Assembly: GCA_902554195.1 (NCBI GenBank)
Contig: CACDNT010000009.1
Coordinates: 1 to 35,354 of the forward strand
Source: an uncultured Pelagibacteraceae bacterium
GTDB taxonomy: Bacteria > Pseudomonadota > Alphaproteobacteria > Pelagibacterales > Pelagibacteraceae
Direction of reading: 5' to 3'
Length of the DNA: 35,354 nucleotides
Shown here: positions 8,617 through 19,252 of the stretch, in pieces
Position numbering within the stretch: the stretch's first letter is position 1
Layout: each line of letters begins with the position of its first letter
Made by a program: the position numbers and the translations under genes
The notes under the pieces: generated by a model
Told to the model about the DNA's origin: nothing
Seen by the model: the letters and a program-made list of their open reading frames with translations, nothing else
Database searches by the model: none

Positions 8617-9501
8617 ATGTTATGTTGTTTGATTTATAATTTGAATTCTTCCTCTGGAAGAAAATCTATATTCATAAATAGGATTTTATCTAAGTTAAAA
8701 GAGAATATTTCTGTAGACTACTTTGAAACAAAAACAATAAATCAAGCTAAGAAAATTTTCAAAAATTTTAACCAAAAAAATTATGATCGACTAATAGTAG
8801 CTGGTGGTGATGGTTCAGTTTCTTTTGCAATTAATGAATTAATTAAAAATAATTTTGATTTTAAAGACGATTTTGCCATAGGTTATATTCCTGCTGGCAC
8901 TGCAAATTTGCTTCAAGCTGAATTATCAATGAATAAAAAAGTTGATGATATAGTAAATGTGTTGGTTTCTAATAATTATAAATCCTCTAATCTTGTAAAA
9001 ATTAACGATAATTATTTCTTTTTAATGGCTGGTATAGGATGGGATGCAAAAATTGTTCATTCAATTAATTCAAAAATTAAAAAGATTCTAGGTAAAATTA
9101 TATTTGCTATCAAAGGTTTTCAATATTTCTTGTTTATGAATAATAAAAAATTAAATGTCACTTTTGATGGTCAATTTTATCAAGCAGACTGGATATTATC
9201 TTCAAATACCAAATATTACGCTGGACATCATAAAATAAATAAAACAAATATTTTTGAAGACAAATTAGTTACCTATATATTTAAAGATTTGACTAGGATT
9301 AGTTTATTATATTCAATATTTTTAATAATTCTTAATGGTGATTTAAGTAAAAATAAAAATGTTATTACTACTTATGCACAAAACATTACAATTGATGGAA
9401 ATGATTTGATACCTGTTCAAATTGATGGAGATAATTTTGGTTCATATAAAAAAATTCATTTAAATCTATCAAATAAAAAAGTGAATTTTCTTGTAAAATA
9501 A
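8617..9501 (+). CDS. Diacylglycerol kinase family lipid kinase
   Basis: A 294-residue protein of the diacylglycerol/sphingosine kinase catalytic family. Key motifs are AGGDGSVSFAINEL (GGDGS at residues 63-67, ATP site) and YIPAGTANLLQAEL (about 90-103), with the later GIGWDAKIVHSIN and the C-terminal QIDGDNFG. It would phosphorylate a lipid such as diacylglycerol. It is divergent from plcP-agt with a 98-base shared region. Inferred role: recycling diacylglycerol made by PlcP into phosphatidate, for example on phosphate return. The true substrate is unknown; the family also includes YegS-like and sphingoid kinases. Its stop codon directly abuts the manC stop on the other strand. Confidence 0.85.
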   Translation: MLCCLIYNLNSSSGRKSIFINRILSKLKENISVDYFETKTINQAKKIFKNFNQKNYDRLIVAGGDGSVSFAINELIKNNFDFKDDFAIGYIPAGTANLLQAELSMNKKVDDIVNVLVSNNYKSSNLVKINDNYFFLMAGIGWDAKIVHSINSKIKKILGKIIFAIKGFQYFLFMNNKKLNVTFDGQFYQADWILSSNTKYYAGHHKINKTNIFEDKLVTYIFKDLTRISLLYSIFLIILNGDLSKNKNVITTYAQNITIDGNDLIPVQIDGDNFGSYKKIHLNLSNKKVNFLVK

Positions 9502-10692
9502 TTATTTTATTCTTCCATAAATATCTTGGTATCTAACTATATCAGTTTCTTTTAAAATTGAGCCTACTTGTGCTTCAATTATTTTTACTGGTTTTTTATA
9601 TGGGTTTTCTATTCTATGGATTGCACCTAATGGTATAAAAATAGTTTCATCAGGTTTCATGGTAAAATATTTTTTATCTAACGTAATTTTAGGTTTACCA
9701 TGAGTAACAACCCAATGCTCAGCTCTATGATGATGTTTCTGAAGACTTAATATACCTTTAGGTTTTACATATAGTTCTTTTATCAAGAATTCTTTACCAT
9801 TAAATAAATTAACATAACTACCCCAAGGTTTATGGAATACATTTTTCTTTTTATAATAATGTTTCTTATTTCTTCCGTACATTTTACAGATTTCTTTCCA
9901 AGATCCTAAATCAGACCAAGGAATATCCAACTTGATAGCATTTATATCTTTAGTTTTTTCTAATATTGCATAGTCAAAAGACTTAGCTGTTGCTTGGGTG
10001 AATGCTTGTTTGTTTAAATAATACACGTTACTTTTATATTTTGCTTTTATTAAAGCGTTATTACAGTTTCGGTAAATATTTGGCTGGTATTTCTTAAAAT
10101 TATTAATGATCGAGTCTTTTCTCAAATAAAACATTCCAGAATTCCAATAACCTTTTTTACTAATTATTTGTTTAGCTTTAGCCTCTTTTGGTTTTTCTAT
10201 AAATCTAGTTACTTTAGTATTTTTTGTTAAAAAATAGCCAAACTCACTTGAAGGGATTGTAGGCTTAATTCCAAAGATAAAGATATTATTATGAGTAAGT
10301 TTTTTTTGATTTTTTTTGATAGCTTTATTAAATAATGCAACCTTCTCTATCAAATGATCAGCAGCTAAGAACATTAATGGTTGTTTATTAGGTATATCTT
10401 TTATTAATGCAGTACTTAAAATAGCTGGTGCTGTATTTCTTTTAGCTGGCTCTAAAACTATTTTGAATTTTCTTATCTTATGTTTTTTTAAGTGTTGTTT
10501 TACTTGTTTTAAATATTTTGCATTAGTGCTTATAATTGGAGTATCATATATCGATGCTTTAACTCTCTCTAAAGTTTTACCTAATAAAGTCCAATTACCA
10601 AAATCTATAAATTGTTTAGCTTGATGTTTTTTAGCTTTTGGCCAAAGTCTTGTTCCAGCGCCACCACATAAAATAACAGGGCGAATTTTCAT
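9502..10692 (-). CDS. manC: Mannose-1-phosphate guanylyltransferase (GDP-mannose synthesis), with C-terminal cupin
   Basis: Makes GDP-mannose for surface polysaccharides. The N-terminal nucleotidyltransferase has VILCGGAGTRLWP (residues 6-18), the sugar-site region VTRFIEKP and GYWNSGMFYLR. The C-terminal mannose-6-phosphate isomerase type cupin has KPWGSYVNLF, KHHHRAEHWVVTHG and IPLGAIHRIENP. At 396 residues it is about 75 shorter than usual bifunctional ManC/AlgA, so the middle is compact. ATG at 10692 is chosen over an upstream TTG because it overlaps the ilvD stop as TGATG. Whether isomerase activity is retained cannot be said. Confidence 0.9.
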   Translation of the reverse strand: MKIRPVILCGGAGTRLWPKAKKHQAKQFIDFGNWTLLGKTLERVKASIYDTPIISTNAKYLKQVKQHLKKHKIRKFKIVLEPAKRNTAPAILSTALIKDIPNKQPLMFLAADHLIEKVALFNKAIKKNQKKLTHNNIFIFGIKPTIPSSEFGYFLTKNTKVTRFIEKPKEAKAKQIISKKGYWNSGMFYLRKDSIINNFKKYQPNIYRNCNNALIKAKYKSNVYYLNKQAFTQATAKSFDYAILEKTKDINAIKLDIPWSDLGSWKEICKMYGRNKKHYYKKKNVFHKPWGSYVNLFNGKEFLIKELYVKPKGILSLQKHHHRAEHWVVTHGKPKITLDKKYFTMKPDETIFIPLGAIHRIENPYKKPVKIIEAQVGSILKETDIVRYQDIYGRIK

Positions 10693-12410
10693 CAAATTTT
10701 TGAATAATCCTTAACTTCGTTTTTCTTACCTGGATGTGTTGGTGCTCCTAAATACGCAGGTCCAACAGTTTGTGCATATTTCCAAAGAGTTCCTGATCCA
10801 AAATCAGATTTTCTAGCTTTCCATTTTCGTCTTCTTGAAGCTAATTGTGCTCTAGTTAATCGAACATTAATTGTTCCTTTCTTAGCATCAATATCAATAA
10901 TATCTCCATTCCTTAATAGAGCGATAGGTCCACCTAATGCAGCCTCAGGTCCTACGTGACCTACACAAAATCCCCGAGTTGCTCCAGAGAATCTTCCATC
11001 AGTTATTAAAGCAACTTTTTCTCCTTTACCTTGACCATAAATTGCACCTGTTGTTGAAAGCATTTCTCTCATACCTGGTCCACCAACTGGTCCTTCATAT
11101 CTAATAATAATTACATCACCATCTTTATATTTTCTGCTTTGAACTGCTTTCATTGCACTTTCTTCATTATCAAAACATCTTGCTCTTCCAGTAAATTGTA
11201 ATTTTTTAAGTCCAGCGATTTTAACGATTCCCCCTTCGGGAGCTAAATTACCCTTTAAACCAACCACTCCACCTGTTGGTGATAAAGGATTTTTAAATGA
11301 TCTCATTACTTTTTGTTTAGGATTAAATTTTATTCCCTTTAAATTTTCTTTCATTGTTTTACCTGTAACAGTCATACAATCACCGTTTATATATCCACCT
11401 TCATAAAGAGTTTTTAAAAGCATTGGTACCCCACCTGCCAACCACATATCTTTAGCAACATATTTTCCACCTGGTTTTAAGTCGGCAAGATATGGAGTTC
11501 TTTTAAATATTTTTGCAACATCCATTAAATCAAATTTAATACCAGCCTCATTTGCTATTGCCGGCAAATGTAAACCTGCATTGGTTGATCCACCTGTTGC
11601 AGCAACAATTGTTGCAGCATTTTCCAAAGCTTTTCTTGTAACAATATCTCTAGGTTTAATTTTTTTAGCTAATAATTCCATAACCATTCGCCCACTTGCT
11701 TTTGCATACTTATCTCTTTCTTCGTATGGTGCTGGTGTTCCAGCTGAATAAGGTAATGCTAGACCAATCGCTTCAGATACGCAGGCCATAGTGTTAGCAG
11801 TAAATTGTCCCCCACAAGCTCCAGCTGTTGGACATGCAACTAATTCTAATTTTCTTAATTCTTTTGCAGACATTTGTCCTGATGAATGTTTTCCAACAGC
11901 TTCAAAAACATCTACAACTGTCACATCTTTACCTTTGTATTTACCTGGCAGTATTGAACCACCGTATATAAATACACTTGGAACGTTTAATCTTACCATT
12001 GACATCATCAAACCAGGTAAAGACTTATCACAACCTGCAATACCTACTAAAGCATCATAACAATGCCCTCTAACAGTTAATTCAGCACTGTCAGCAATTA
12101 CTTCTCTTGATATTAATGAGGATTTCATTCCCTCATGCCCCATAGCAATACCGTCTGTTACGGTAATTGTACAAAACTCTCTTGGTGTTCCACCTGAAGC
12201 TCTTACACCCTTTTTAACAGACTGGGCTTGTCTCATTAAGGCTATATTACAAGGAGCTGCCTCGTTCCATGTTGATACCACTCCAACAAAAGGTTTAGCA
12301 ACATCCTTCTCCGTTTCTCCCATTGCATAATAAAAGGATCTGTGAGGAGCTCTATCAGGTCCTAAGGATGTATGTCGACTTGGTAATTTTTTCTTATCAA
12401 ATTTCCGCAT
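10692..12410 (-). CDS. ilvD: Dihydroxy-acid dehydratase IlvD
   Basis: Catalyses the dehydration of dihydroxy acids in the common valine, leucine and isoleucine pathway. Iron-sulphur ligands are visible: Cys54 (AAPCNIALM), Cys127 (AGCDKSLPG) and Cys199 ([15 protein letters not shown]). [10 protein letters not shown] (about 86-95) and the carbamylated-lysine candidate Lys129 are also present. Length 572 residues is normal. It overlaps the valS stop by one base (TAATG) upstream and the manC start downstream, so valS-ilvD-manC forms an operon joining valine synthesis with valyl-tRNA charging. Confidence 0.97.
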   Translation of the reverse strand: MRKFDKKKLPSRHTSLGPDRAPHRSFYYAMGETEKDVAKPFVGVVSTWNEAAPCNIALMRQAQSVKKGVRASGGTPREFCTITVTDGIAMGHEGMKSSLISREVIADSAELTVRGHCYDALVGIAGCDKSLPGLMMSMVRLNVPSVFIYGGSILPGKYKGKDVTVVDVFEAVGKHSSGQMSAKELRKLELVACPTAGACGGQFTANTMACVSEAIGLALPYSAGTPAPYEERDKYAKASGRMVMELLAKKIKPRDIVTRKALENAATIVAATGGSTNAGLHLPAIANEAGIKFDLMDVAKIFKRTPYLADLKPGGKYVAKDMWLAGGVPMLLKTLYEGGYINGDCMTVTGKTMKENLKGIKFNPKQKVMRSFKNPLSPTGGVVGLKGNLAPEGGIVKIAGLKKLQFTGRARCFDNEESAMKAVQSRKYKDGDVIIIRYEGPVGGPGMREMLSTTGAIYGQGKGEKVALITDGRFSGATRGFCVGHVGPEAALGGPIALLRNGDIIDIDAKKGTINVRLTRAQLASRRRKWKARKSDFGSGTLWKYAQTVGPAYLGAPTHPGKKNEVKDYSKI

Positions 12411-15034
12411 TATAAACTTTCAATTGTTAAAGATATTTTTTTGATATCATTTTTTAAGTTACTATAGTTAGTTTTTTCTTGTTCAACAATATTTTTTGGT
12501 GCCCTATCGACAAATCCTTTGTTTGATAATCGTTGTGAAATCTTATCTAATTCATCTTGGTATTTTGTTTGTCTTTTTAGTAAATTTTCTTTGATTAAAC
12601 TTAAATCAACATTTTCATCAAAATAAATCTTAAAAATATCACCTGAAATTACGAGAGTTGCAGAAGGTCGATCTTGATCCTTTTCAAAAAAATTATTGAT
12701 ACGACCAAGTTTTTTTAAGATTATTTCATTATTATCCATCAAAGATCTATTTTTTTTAGCTATCTTATTCATAGAAAGATCTACAAATGAACCTGGACTG
12801 ACATTTAGCTCATTTTTAAATGATCTAAGTTCTGAGATAATATTGATGATTTTCTCTACATCTTTTTGGGATTTATCTTTTTTGACTTTTCCTGATGGCC
12901 AGTTTTTGTACATAAGGAAATTCTTATTCGATTTATCAAACTTATTTTTTAACCATATTTCTTCAGTAACGAACGGGATAAATGGATGAAGCATAATAAG
13001 TATTTGTTTAAAAACATAAGCTGATACTTCTTTTACTTCCTTTTTTGATTTTTCATCGTCTGAATAAAGGATTGTTTTTGAAAGTTCGATATACCAATCA
13101 CAATATGAATGCCAAGCAAATTGGTAAGCATTTTTGGCTGCCTCATCAAATCGATAGTCTTTGATATTCTTTTGAATTTTATCTTTTATTTCAATCAATT
13201 CAGAATAAATCCATTTATTGATATTTAAGCTAGTTTTAGGAACTTTATCAGTCTTATTAAAATCACAATTATTTGTGATTAAAAAATTGTTTGCATTCCA
13301 CAATTTATTTAAAAAATTTCTATACCCTTTAACTCTATCTTCAGAAAGTTTTACATCGGTTCCAGGTGAAGCCATTGAAAGCAAAGTAAATCTTAGAGCA
13401 TCTGCACTATATTTTTCAATTAAGTCTAATGGATCAATTACATTACCTTTTGATTTAGACATTTTTTGTCCTTTTTCATCTCTTACTAAAGCATGAACAT
13501 AGATATCTTTGAAAGGTTCTTTATTAAGAAATTCCATTCCAAACATAATCATTCTTGCAACCCAGAAAAAAATGATATCAAAGCCAGTGACTAAAACTGT
13601 GGTTGGATAAAATTTCTTTACAAAATCTTTTTTATCTGGCCATCCTAAAGTTGCAAATGGCCATAAACCAGAAGAAAACCAAGTATCTAATACGTCGGGA
13701 TCTCTAACTAATTTTACATCTTTTTTATAATGTTTCTTAGCTTGCTTGCTTGCATCTTTTTCATTTAAAGCAACAAATATTTTATTATCAGGTCCATACC
13801 ATGCTGGGATTTGATGACCCCACCACAACTGTCTAGAAACACACCAAGGCTCAATATTATTCATCCATTGAAAATAAGTTTTCGACCAATTATTTGGAAA
13901 AAAATTTGTTTTTTTTGTTTTAACAATTTTTTTTGCTTTAACTGCTAATTTTTTTGCATCAACAAACCATTGCTCAGTTAAAAAGGGTTCGATAACAGAA
14001 TTAGATCTATCTCCATAAGGAACTTTATTTTTTATATTTTCCTCTTTAACAAAATAATTTTTATCTTTAAGTTCATTTAATATTTTTTTTCGGGCTTCAA
14101 ATCTATCTAAGCCTATATAATCTTTTGGTGCATTTTCATTTATTTTACCCTCTTCAGTAAAAACATTTATTATTTCGAGTTTATTTCTCTGTCCTACATC
14201 ATAGTCATTAAAATCATGTGCTGGAGTAATTTTCAATGCTCCTGTTCCTTGATCTGGATCTGCATAATTGTCTTTTATTATTTTAATTTTTCTACCTACA
14301 ATAGGTATCGTGACAGTTTTACCGACAAAACTTTTGTATCTTTTATCTTTAGGATTAACTGCAATAGCTGTATCCCCAAGCATAGTCTCAGGTCTTGTAG
14401 TAGCTATGGTGATAAATTCTGACGATTTATCTATTGGATACCTAATATAATAAATTTTAGAGTTCATTTCTCTTTGATCTACCTCTAAATCTGAAATTGC
14501 AGTTTTTAATACTGTATCCCAATTTACTAATTTTTCTGCTTTGTAGATCAATTTCTTTTTATGTAACTCGACAAACACCTTAATTACAGATTTTGATAAA
14601 TTTTCATCCATTGTGAATGCATTTCTGGACCAATCACATGAACAGCCTAGTTTTTTTAATTGATTGATAATTATATCACCATACTGATTTTTCCAATCCC
14701 AAACCTTTTCTATAAACTTTTCTCTTCCAAGAGTATTTTTATCTAGATTTTCGTTTTCAAGTTTTCTCTCAACAAGTGCCTGGGTAGCAATACCAGCGTG
14801 ATCTGTACCTGGTTGCCATAAAGTTTCATAATTATTCATTCGATAATATCGAACCAGCATATCTTGAATTGAATTATTTAAAGCATGCCCCATATGTAAA
14901 CTTCCAGTTACATTTGGTGGTGGAATTACAACTGAAAATTTTTTAGAGTTTTTTTGAGGTTTAAATAGTTTATTTTTTTCCCAATACGAATAGATCTTAT
15001 CTTCTACATTGGAATGTATATATTTATCGCTCAT
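12410..15034 (-). CDS. valS: Valyl-tRNA synthetase
   Basis: Charges tRNA-Val. Class I synthetase signatures are present: the HIGH-type motif LHMGHA (about residues 46-51) after PPPNVTGS, and KMSKS in [18 protein letters not shown]. Between them lies the editing domain with [17 protein letters not shown] and the Val-type [11 protein letters not shown]. The C-terminal part is an anticodon domain and ends with a coiled-coil arm (about residues 810-874), diagnostic of ValS over IleS. Length 874 is on the short side of the family. It leads the valS-ilvD-manC run. Confidence 0.98.
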   Translation of the reverse strand: MSDKYIHSNVEDKIYSYWEKNKLFKPQKNSKKFSVVIPPPNVTGSLHMGHALNNSIQDMLVRYYRMNNYETLWQPGTDHAGIATQALVERKLENENLDKNTLGREKFIEKVWDWKNQYGDIIINQLKKLGCSCDWSRNAFTMDENLSKSVIKVFVELHKKKLIYKAEKLVNWDTVLKTAISDLEVDQREMNSKIYYIRYPIDKSSEFITIATTRPETMLGDTAIAVNPKDKRYKSFVGKTVTIPIVGRKIKIIKDNYADPDQGTGALKITPAHDFNDYDVGQRNKLEIINVFTEEGKINENAPKDYIGLDRFEARKKILNELKDKNYFVKEENIKNKVPYGDRSNSVIEPFLTEQWFVDAKKLAVKAKKIVKTKKTNFFPNNWSKTYFQWMNNIEPWCVSRQLWWGHQIPAWYGPDNKIFVALNEKDASKQAKKHYKKDVKLVRDPDVLDTWFSSGLWPFATLGWPDKKDFVKKFYPTTVLVTGFDIIFFWVARMIMFGMEFLNKEPFKDIYVHALVRDEKGQKMSKSKGNVIDPLDLIEKYSADALRFTLLSMASPGTDVKLSEDRVKGYRNFLNKLWNANNFLITNNCDFNKTDKVPKTSLNINKWIYSELIEIKDKIQKNIKDYRFDEAAKNAYQFAWHSYCDWYIELSKTILYSDDEKSKKEVKEVSAYVFKQILIMLHPFIPFVTEEIWLKNKFDKSNKNFLMYKNWPSGKVKKDKSQKDVEKIINIISELRSFKNELNVSPGSFVDLSMNKIAKKNRSLMDNNEIILKKLGRINNFFEKDQDRPSATLVISGDIFKIYFDENVDLSLIKENLLKRQTKYQDELDKISQRLSNKGFVDRAPKNIVEQEKTNYSNLKNDIKKISLTIESL

Positions 15035-15097
15035 CTTGGATATAGTTAGTTTATAATTTATTAATTTAAATTAACAATAATCAAATTAAAACGTTAT

Positions 15098-15126
15098 TTG
15101 ATAGACTAATCTTAAAAATTTAATAT
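15098..15126 (+). promoter_or_regulatory. Sigma-70 type promoter for tRNA-Cys and tRNA-Asn
   Basis: TTGATA, then 17 bases, then TAATAT, a good match to -35 and -10 hexamers. Transcription would begin near 15133, about 25 bases before the tRNA-Cys. Prediction from sequence only. Confidence 0.6.
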
Positions 15127-15157
15127 AAAACTGATGTAGCTATCATCTAAAACATAA

Positions 15158-15231
15158 GGCAACGTGGCGGAATGGTTACGCAGAGGATTGCAAATCCTTG
15201 TATCCCGGTTCGATTCCGGGCGTTGCCTCCA
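15158..15231 (+). tRNA. tRNA-Cys (anticodon GCA)
   Basis: A full cloverleaf can be folded: acceptor GGCAACG pairs with CGTTGCC, anticodon stem GAGGA/TCCTT with loop TTGCAAA and anticodon GCA at 15190-15192, and T arm containing GGTTCGATTCC. The discriminator is T and the CCA end is encoded (15229-15231). Confidence 0.97.
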
Positions 15232-15280
15232 AAAAAAATCTTGTTTTAGTTAAAAAAAAAAGTAAGTTTGCTTTTTACAT

Positions 15281-15356
15281 TCCTCGGTAGCTCAGTTGGT
15301 AGAGCAGTTGACTGTTAATCAATTGGTCGCAGGTTCGAGTCCTGCCCGAGGAGCCA
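15281..15356 (+). tRNA. tRNA-Asn (anticodon GTT)
   Basis: Acceptor TCCTCGG pairs with CCGAGGA, the D arm is TAGCTCAGTTGGTAGAGC, the anticodon stem GTTGA/TCAAT holds loop CTGTTAA with anticodon GTT at 15314-15316, and the T arm has GGTTCGAGTCC. The CCA end is encoded at 15354-15356. It lies 49 bases after tRNA-Cys and is probably cotranscribed with it. Confidence 0.97.
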
Positions 15357-15360
15357 AATT

Positions 15361-15729
15361 TTAGCCAACTTTTGAAATATTATTTGAAACCTGTAACGAT
15401 TTATTAAATTTCAATTTTTGATCAGCATTAAGTTCAGAATATAACTTAACTAAAAAATTATAATTCACATTCATATGACCCTCTTGAGATTTTTCTAAGT
15501 TAACTAAGTATTCTGAAAAATCTTCAAAGAAATAGTTTATTGGAACTTTAAGATAATTTGATAACTGTAATAATCTTATCGAACTAACTCCATTAGTTCC
15601 TTTTTCATATTTTTGTATTTGTTGAAATGTGACGTTGATTGCTTTTGCTACTTTTGTTTGTGTTAAACCTAAGGCTAACCTTCTAAGCTTAAGCTTATTG
15701 CCTAAATGCTTATTAAAATTATCTTCCAT
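15361..15729 (-). CDS. Xre/Cro-CI family helix-turn-helix regulator
   Basis: A 122-residue DNA-binding protein. The HTH covers about residues 10-66: LGNKLKLRRLALGLTQTKVAKAINVTFQQIQKYEKGTNGV, the classic Xre pattern, then LSNYLKVPINYFFED. The C-terminal 50 residues have no recognised domain. ATG at 15729 is chosen because a GGGG ribosome site precedes it and the HTH follows directly; an in-frame extension to 15768 would add 13 hydrophobic residues. The stop lies 5 bases from the tRNA-Asn end. It is downstream of the aap operon on the same strand, so control of amino-acid transport is possible but unproven. A full-length chromosomal regulator rather than a phage remnant is favoured. Confidence 0.88.
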   Translation of the reverse strand: MEDNFNKHLGNKLKLRRLALGLTQTKVAKAINVTFQQIQKYEKGTNGVSSIRLLQLSNYLKVPINYFFEDFSEYLVNLEKSQEGHMNVNYNFLVKLYSELNADQKLKFNKSLQVSNNISKVG

Positions 15730-15813
15730 TAAGACCCCTCTTAATTTTATTAAAAACAGATTGAACAAGTTTTTAATCTTTACTGCAACAATATTATTTT
15801 TTTATTTTTTTGG

Positions 15814-15842
15814 AAATACCTGCTATTCTAAAAATATGTCAA
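15814..15842 (-). promoter_or_regulatory. Possible promoter for the Xre regulator
   Basis: On the minus strand a perfect TTGACA is followed after 17 bases by GTATTT, a weak -10. It ends 85 bases before the regulator's start codon, indicating transcription separate from aapP. Confidence 0.45.
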
Positions 15843-15891
15843 GCAATTCTTAGGGTATAATTTGAGAAAAATTCCTTGAAATTACTGGTAT

Positions 15892-16626
15892 CTATAGTAT
15901 CTGGCTGAGGAAAAGTTTAGTCCTATCACTCTTAGGATTAGCAAAAAATTCCTTAGTATCCGCTTTTTCTACTATCATTCCTTCATCCATGAATATCATT
16001 TGATCAGCAACTTCTTTAGCAAAACCCATTTCATGTGTTACAACAATCATGGTCATACCTTGTTTTGCAAGATTTACCATTACATCAAGCACTTCTTTAA
16101 TCATTTCAGGGTCTAAAGCAGATGTGGGTTCATCAAAAAGCATTATTTTTGGCTCCATACATAAAGCTCTCGCTATTGCAGCTCTTTGTTGTTGTCCTCC
16201 AGATAATTGGCCTGGATATTTTTGTGCTTGATCAAGAATTTGTACTCTTTCTAAATGTTTTAATGCTAGTTCTTCAGCTTCTTTCTTTGGCATTTTTTTT
16301 ACCCAAATAGGAGCTAATGTACAGTTATCTAAAATTGATAAATGAGGAAATAAATTAAATTGTTGGAATACCATACCAACTTCAGCTCTTATTTGCTCAA
16401 TATTTTTTGTATCTTCTGTTAATTCCGTTCCATCAACAATAATATTTCCCTCTTGATGTTCCTCTAATCTATTGATGCATCTAATCAAAGTTGATTTTCC
16501 AGATCCTGATGGACCACAAACTACAATTTTTTCTTTTGGTTTAACTTCTAAATTAATTTTTTTTAAAACTTGAAAGTCACCAAACCATTTGTTCATATTA
16601 TTAATTTGGATGATGCTATCTGACAT
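15892..16626 (-). CDS. aapP: Polar amino-acid ABC transporter ATP-binding protein
   Basis: ATPase of a general/polar amino-acid importer (equivalent to YhdZ or BztD). Seen are Walker [10 protein letters not shown]-loop [10 protein letters not shown], signature LSGGQQQR, Walker [15 protein letters not shown] and switch [18 protein letters not shown] is typical of the polar amino-acid subfamily. Length 244 is normal. It is the last gene of aapJQMP, 5 bases after aapM. Confidence 0.95.
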   Translation of the reverse strand: MSDSIIQINNMNKWFGDFQVLKKINLEVKPKEKIVVCGPSGSGKSTLIRCINRLEEHQEGNIIVDGTELTEDTKNIEQIRAEVGMVFQQFNLFPHLSILDNCTLAPIWVKKMPKKEAEELALKHLERVQILDQAQKYPGQLSGGQQQRAAIARALCMEPKIMLFDEPTSALDPEMIKEVLDVMVNLAKQGMTMIVVTHEMGFAKEVADQMIFMDEGMIVEKADTKEFFANPKSDRTKLFLSQIL

Positions 16627-16631
16627 AATTT

Positions 16632-18074
16632 TTATCTATCTGTTTTATATTTTTGCTCTAAATTATAACTATATTTACTCATTGCATAACAAATAATCCA
16701 GAAAATTATTGCTGCAAAAACATAACCTTCCATTGCAAAACCTAACCATTTTGGATTAGTTTTTGCTAAATTTAACATACCAACTATTTCTAAGAGACCT
16801 ACTACAAATATTAAAGGAGTATCTTTAACTAAAGCTAAAAATGTATTAGCGATTCCGGGAATTACTAATTTTAATGCTTGTGGAAGAATTACGAATATAT
16901 GCATTTTCCAATATCCCATACCCAATGATTTTGCAGCCTCATATTGTCCCCTTGGTAAAGCTTGTAAACCACCACGTATTACTTCTGCAACATAAGCAGC
17001 TTCAAATAATGAAATCGCAATAATTGCTCTTACTAATTTATCAATAAAGAAATCCTCTGGTAAAAACATCGGAAACATTACTGCTGACATAAATAGAACT
17101 GTTATTAAAGGGACACCTCTCCAAAATTCAATAAAACCAACAGAGATATATCTAATTAGAGGAAAATTTGATCTTCTACCAAGAGCAAAAGCCATTCCTA
17201 TTGGAAAACAGAAAATTAAGCAGAAAAAAGATATTATAAAAGTTAAAGACAATCCACCCCAGGCACCTGTCTCTACCCAATTTAAACCATCTAATTTACC
17301 TAGCTCAACATACTCCTCAAAAAATATAAAATACTTTAAAGTTATATAAAGAGCTAAAGGTACAATTAAAAAATAATAGAATTTATATTTAGCGGGTATA
17401 AAAAATCCTACAATAATGGATAAAATAGCTGCAATGATACCATATGAAAAATCAAAAAATACGGGACCACCGGATATAAAGAAAAAGATGAATAAAAATG
17501 CAATCAGAGGATAAATAACAACATAGTAAAGTGTTAAATATTTCTTAAATCTGTCAGTAGCAAAATAACCAACCGAGCCCATTAATACTAAGGCTATAAA
17601 TGACAAATTTATTCTCCATTGCTCAGCATTAGGGTACATCCCATACATAAATCTTCTCATCCAAACTTTAATATATGTCCAACAAGCTCCTGAACCAGTA
17701 CAGACATCTTTGGTATCACCTGCGAAACTAGCATCTATTACAAACCAACTAAGAATAGGTGGGAGAGATTTGATAATAACAAATATAATTAGTAATGACA
17801 GAACTGCATTAAAATTGTTGGTATTTATATGTTTATTTAAAAGATCTAATTGTTTTATTCCGCTAAATTCTATTCTTATAAAATAAAGTCCAATAAAACC
17901 TAATATTAAAGGTAATAAAAAACTTAAAAAACCAGGTAAGAAACCAGTTAAATTTAAATTAAAAAATGAATTAAGAAAAACATCCAATACACTAATAAAA
18001 AATAAAAAAGAACCCAAGTATAAGAAAGTATTTAGATTATTTTTATCAGGTCTTAATAAATTTATTTTTGACAT
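16632..18074 (-). CDS. aapM: Polar amino-acid ABC transporter permease (AapM/YhdY)
   Basis: Membrane subunit of the amino-acid importer, 480 residues. The N-terminal two thirds contain several hydrophobic segments and a periplasmic loop with [18 protein letters not shown], a feature of the YhdY/BztC/AapM type. The C-terminal permease domain carries [26 protein letters not shown] and the EAA loop [42 protein letters not shown]. It shares one base with aapQ (the ATG of aapM overlaps the aapQ stop), implying coupled translation and heteromeric assembly. It is somewhat larger than the usual roughly 390-430 residues. Confidence 0.94.
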   Translation of the reverse strand: MSKINLLRPDKNNLNTFLYLGSFLFFISVLDVFLNSFFNLNLTGFLPGFLSFLLPLILGFIGLYFIRIEFSGIKQLDLLNKHINTNNFNAVLSLLIIFVIIKSLPPILSWFVIDASFAGDTKDVCTGSGACWTYIKVWMRRFMYGMYPNAEQWRINLSFIALVLMGSVGYFATDRFKKYLTLYYVVIYPLIAFLFIFFFISGGPVFFDFSYGIIAAILSIIVGFFIPAKYKFYYFLIVPLALYITLKYFIFFEEYVELGKLDGLNWVETGAWGGLSLTFIISFFCLIFCFPIGMAFALGRRSNFPLIRYISVGFIEFWRGVPLITVLFMSAVMFPMFLPEDFFIDKLVRAIIAISLFEAAYVAEVIRGGLQALPRGQYEAAKSLGMGYWKMHIFVILPQALKLVIPGIANTFLALVKDTPLIFVVGLLEIVGMLNLAKTNPKWLGFAMEGYVFAAIIFWIICYAMSKYSYNLEQKYKTDR

Positions 18075-19225
18075 TATTTTTCCTGTATGGCGATTTTTTT
18101 ATTATACCAATTCATTAAAAGTGAAATTGAGATACTTAAAGTTAAATAGGTAAACATAGTTATAGAAACTATTTCAATAGCCTTCCCAGTTTGCATTAAT
18201 GCAGTTCCTGCGAATACTAAAACTAAATCTGGATAAGCAATGGCTGCTGCTAATGAAGAGTTTTTAGTTAAATTTAAATATTGGTTTGTTGTTGGTGGAA
18301 TTATTATTCTTAAAGCTTGTGGCATAATTACAAGTTTAAGCACTTGATTTGGAGTTAATCCTATAGATGCTGCAGCCTCTTTTTGTCCTTTGCCAACACC
18401 TTGAATTCCTGCTCTTACACATTCTGCAATAAAAGTAGCTGTATACAGAGATAAAGATAAAGTAAGAGCTATCAATTCTGGAGGCAAACTTACCCCTCCT
18501 TCATAAATGAAAGAAGTTGTAGCTAACTGTTTTAAAACTGGAACTTCAAATGAAATACCTACACCACCGATCAAAAAACTTAAAAGAGGTAAAATAAATA
18601 TTAATCCTATTGATATCAAAAATACTGGTATTTGTTTTCCTTGATTTTCTTGAACTCTCTTAGCATGAATACGAATAACAATTATTGCAATTATTGCTGC
18701 AACAATTGAATAAAAGAAAACACTAAAATTTTGCCAAATAAAAGCTGGAACATACAAACCTTTAATGGTTAAGAAAAAAACACCAAAAATCGCTTCTGCA
18801 TCTTGTGGAAGCGGTAATGCTCTTAACGCTGCAAAATACCAAAAAAATATTTGAAGCAGTAATGGTATGTTTCTGAAAAATTCAACATAAAAAGCTGCAA
18901 ACTTATTTATTAAATAATTAGGAGATAATCTTGCTACACCAACTATTACACCAAGAATAGTAGCAATTATAATCCCAATAACTGAAACTAGAATTGTATT
19001 TAATAACCCGACCAAATAAGCTCTAAAATAAGAGTGCGATCCATCATACTCAATTAAAGAGAATTGAACATCAAACGAAGATTCTTGTGATAAAAACCCG
19101 TAACCAAAATCAATTCCTCTATTTTCCATATTAATCTGAGCATTGTAAGTAAAAAAACCAAAGACTAATACAACAGCAGTAACTGTTATTAATTGTGGAA
19201 CAATATCTTTAAGTTTAAAATTCAC
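18074..19225 (-). CDS. aapQ: Polar amino-acid ABC transporter permease (AapQ/YhdX)
   Basis: Partner permease, 383 residues. N-terminal segment at about 12-30, then FLVGLLNTILVSVIG type start of the permease domain (here AYLVGLLNTILVSVIGII), FYVEFFRNIPLLLQIFFWYF, and the EAA loop FIAECVRAGIQGVGKGQKEAAASIGLTPNQVLKLVIMPQALRIIIPP. The start is GTG at 19225. It follows the hairpin downstream of aapJ, so its expression probably depends on read-through. Confidence 0.94.
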   Translation of the reverse strand: MNFKLKDIVPQLITVTAVVLVFGFFTYNAQINMENRGIDFGYGFLSQESSFDVQFSLIEYDGSHSYFRAYLVGLLNTILVSVIGIIIATILGVIVGVARLSPNYLINKFAAFYVEFFRNIPLLLQIFFWYFAALRALPLPQDAEAIFGVFFLTIKGLYVPAFIWQNFSVFFYSIVAAIIAIIVIRIHAKRVQENQGKQIPVFLISIGLIFILPLLSFLIGGVGISFEVPVLKQLATTSFIYEGGVSLPPELIALTLSLSLYTATFIAECVRAGIQGVGKGQKEAAASIGLTPNQVLKLVIMPQALRIIIPPTTNQYLNLTKNSSLAAAIAYPDLVLVFAGTALMQTGKAIEIVSITMFTYLTLSISISLLMNWYNKKIAIQEK

Positions 19226-19252
19226 GATGGAAATAATATAGAAGCTTATAAA

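Noticed and set aside
15158..15842. tRNA genes next to an Xre regulator, as at an integrated element
   Set aside because: No integrase, no direct repeat of the tRNA 3' end and no foreign composition. The neighbours are core genes.
16049..16310. Open plus-strand frames antisense to aapP, and similar ones antisense to pstB, ispDF-side genes and valS
   Set aside because: They lie entirely within strongly conserved genes on the other strand, have no ribosome site or family resemblance, and mirror the composition of the true gene.
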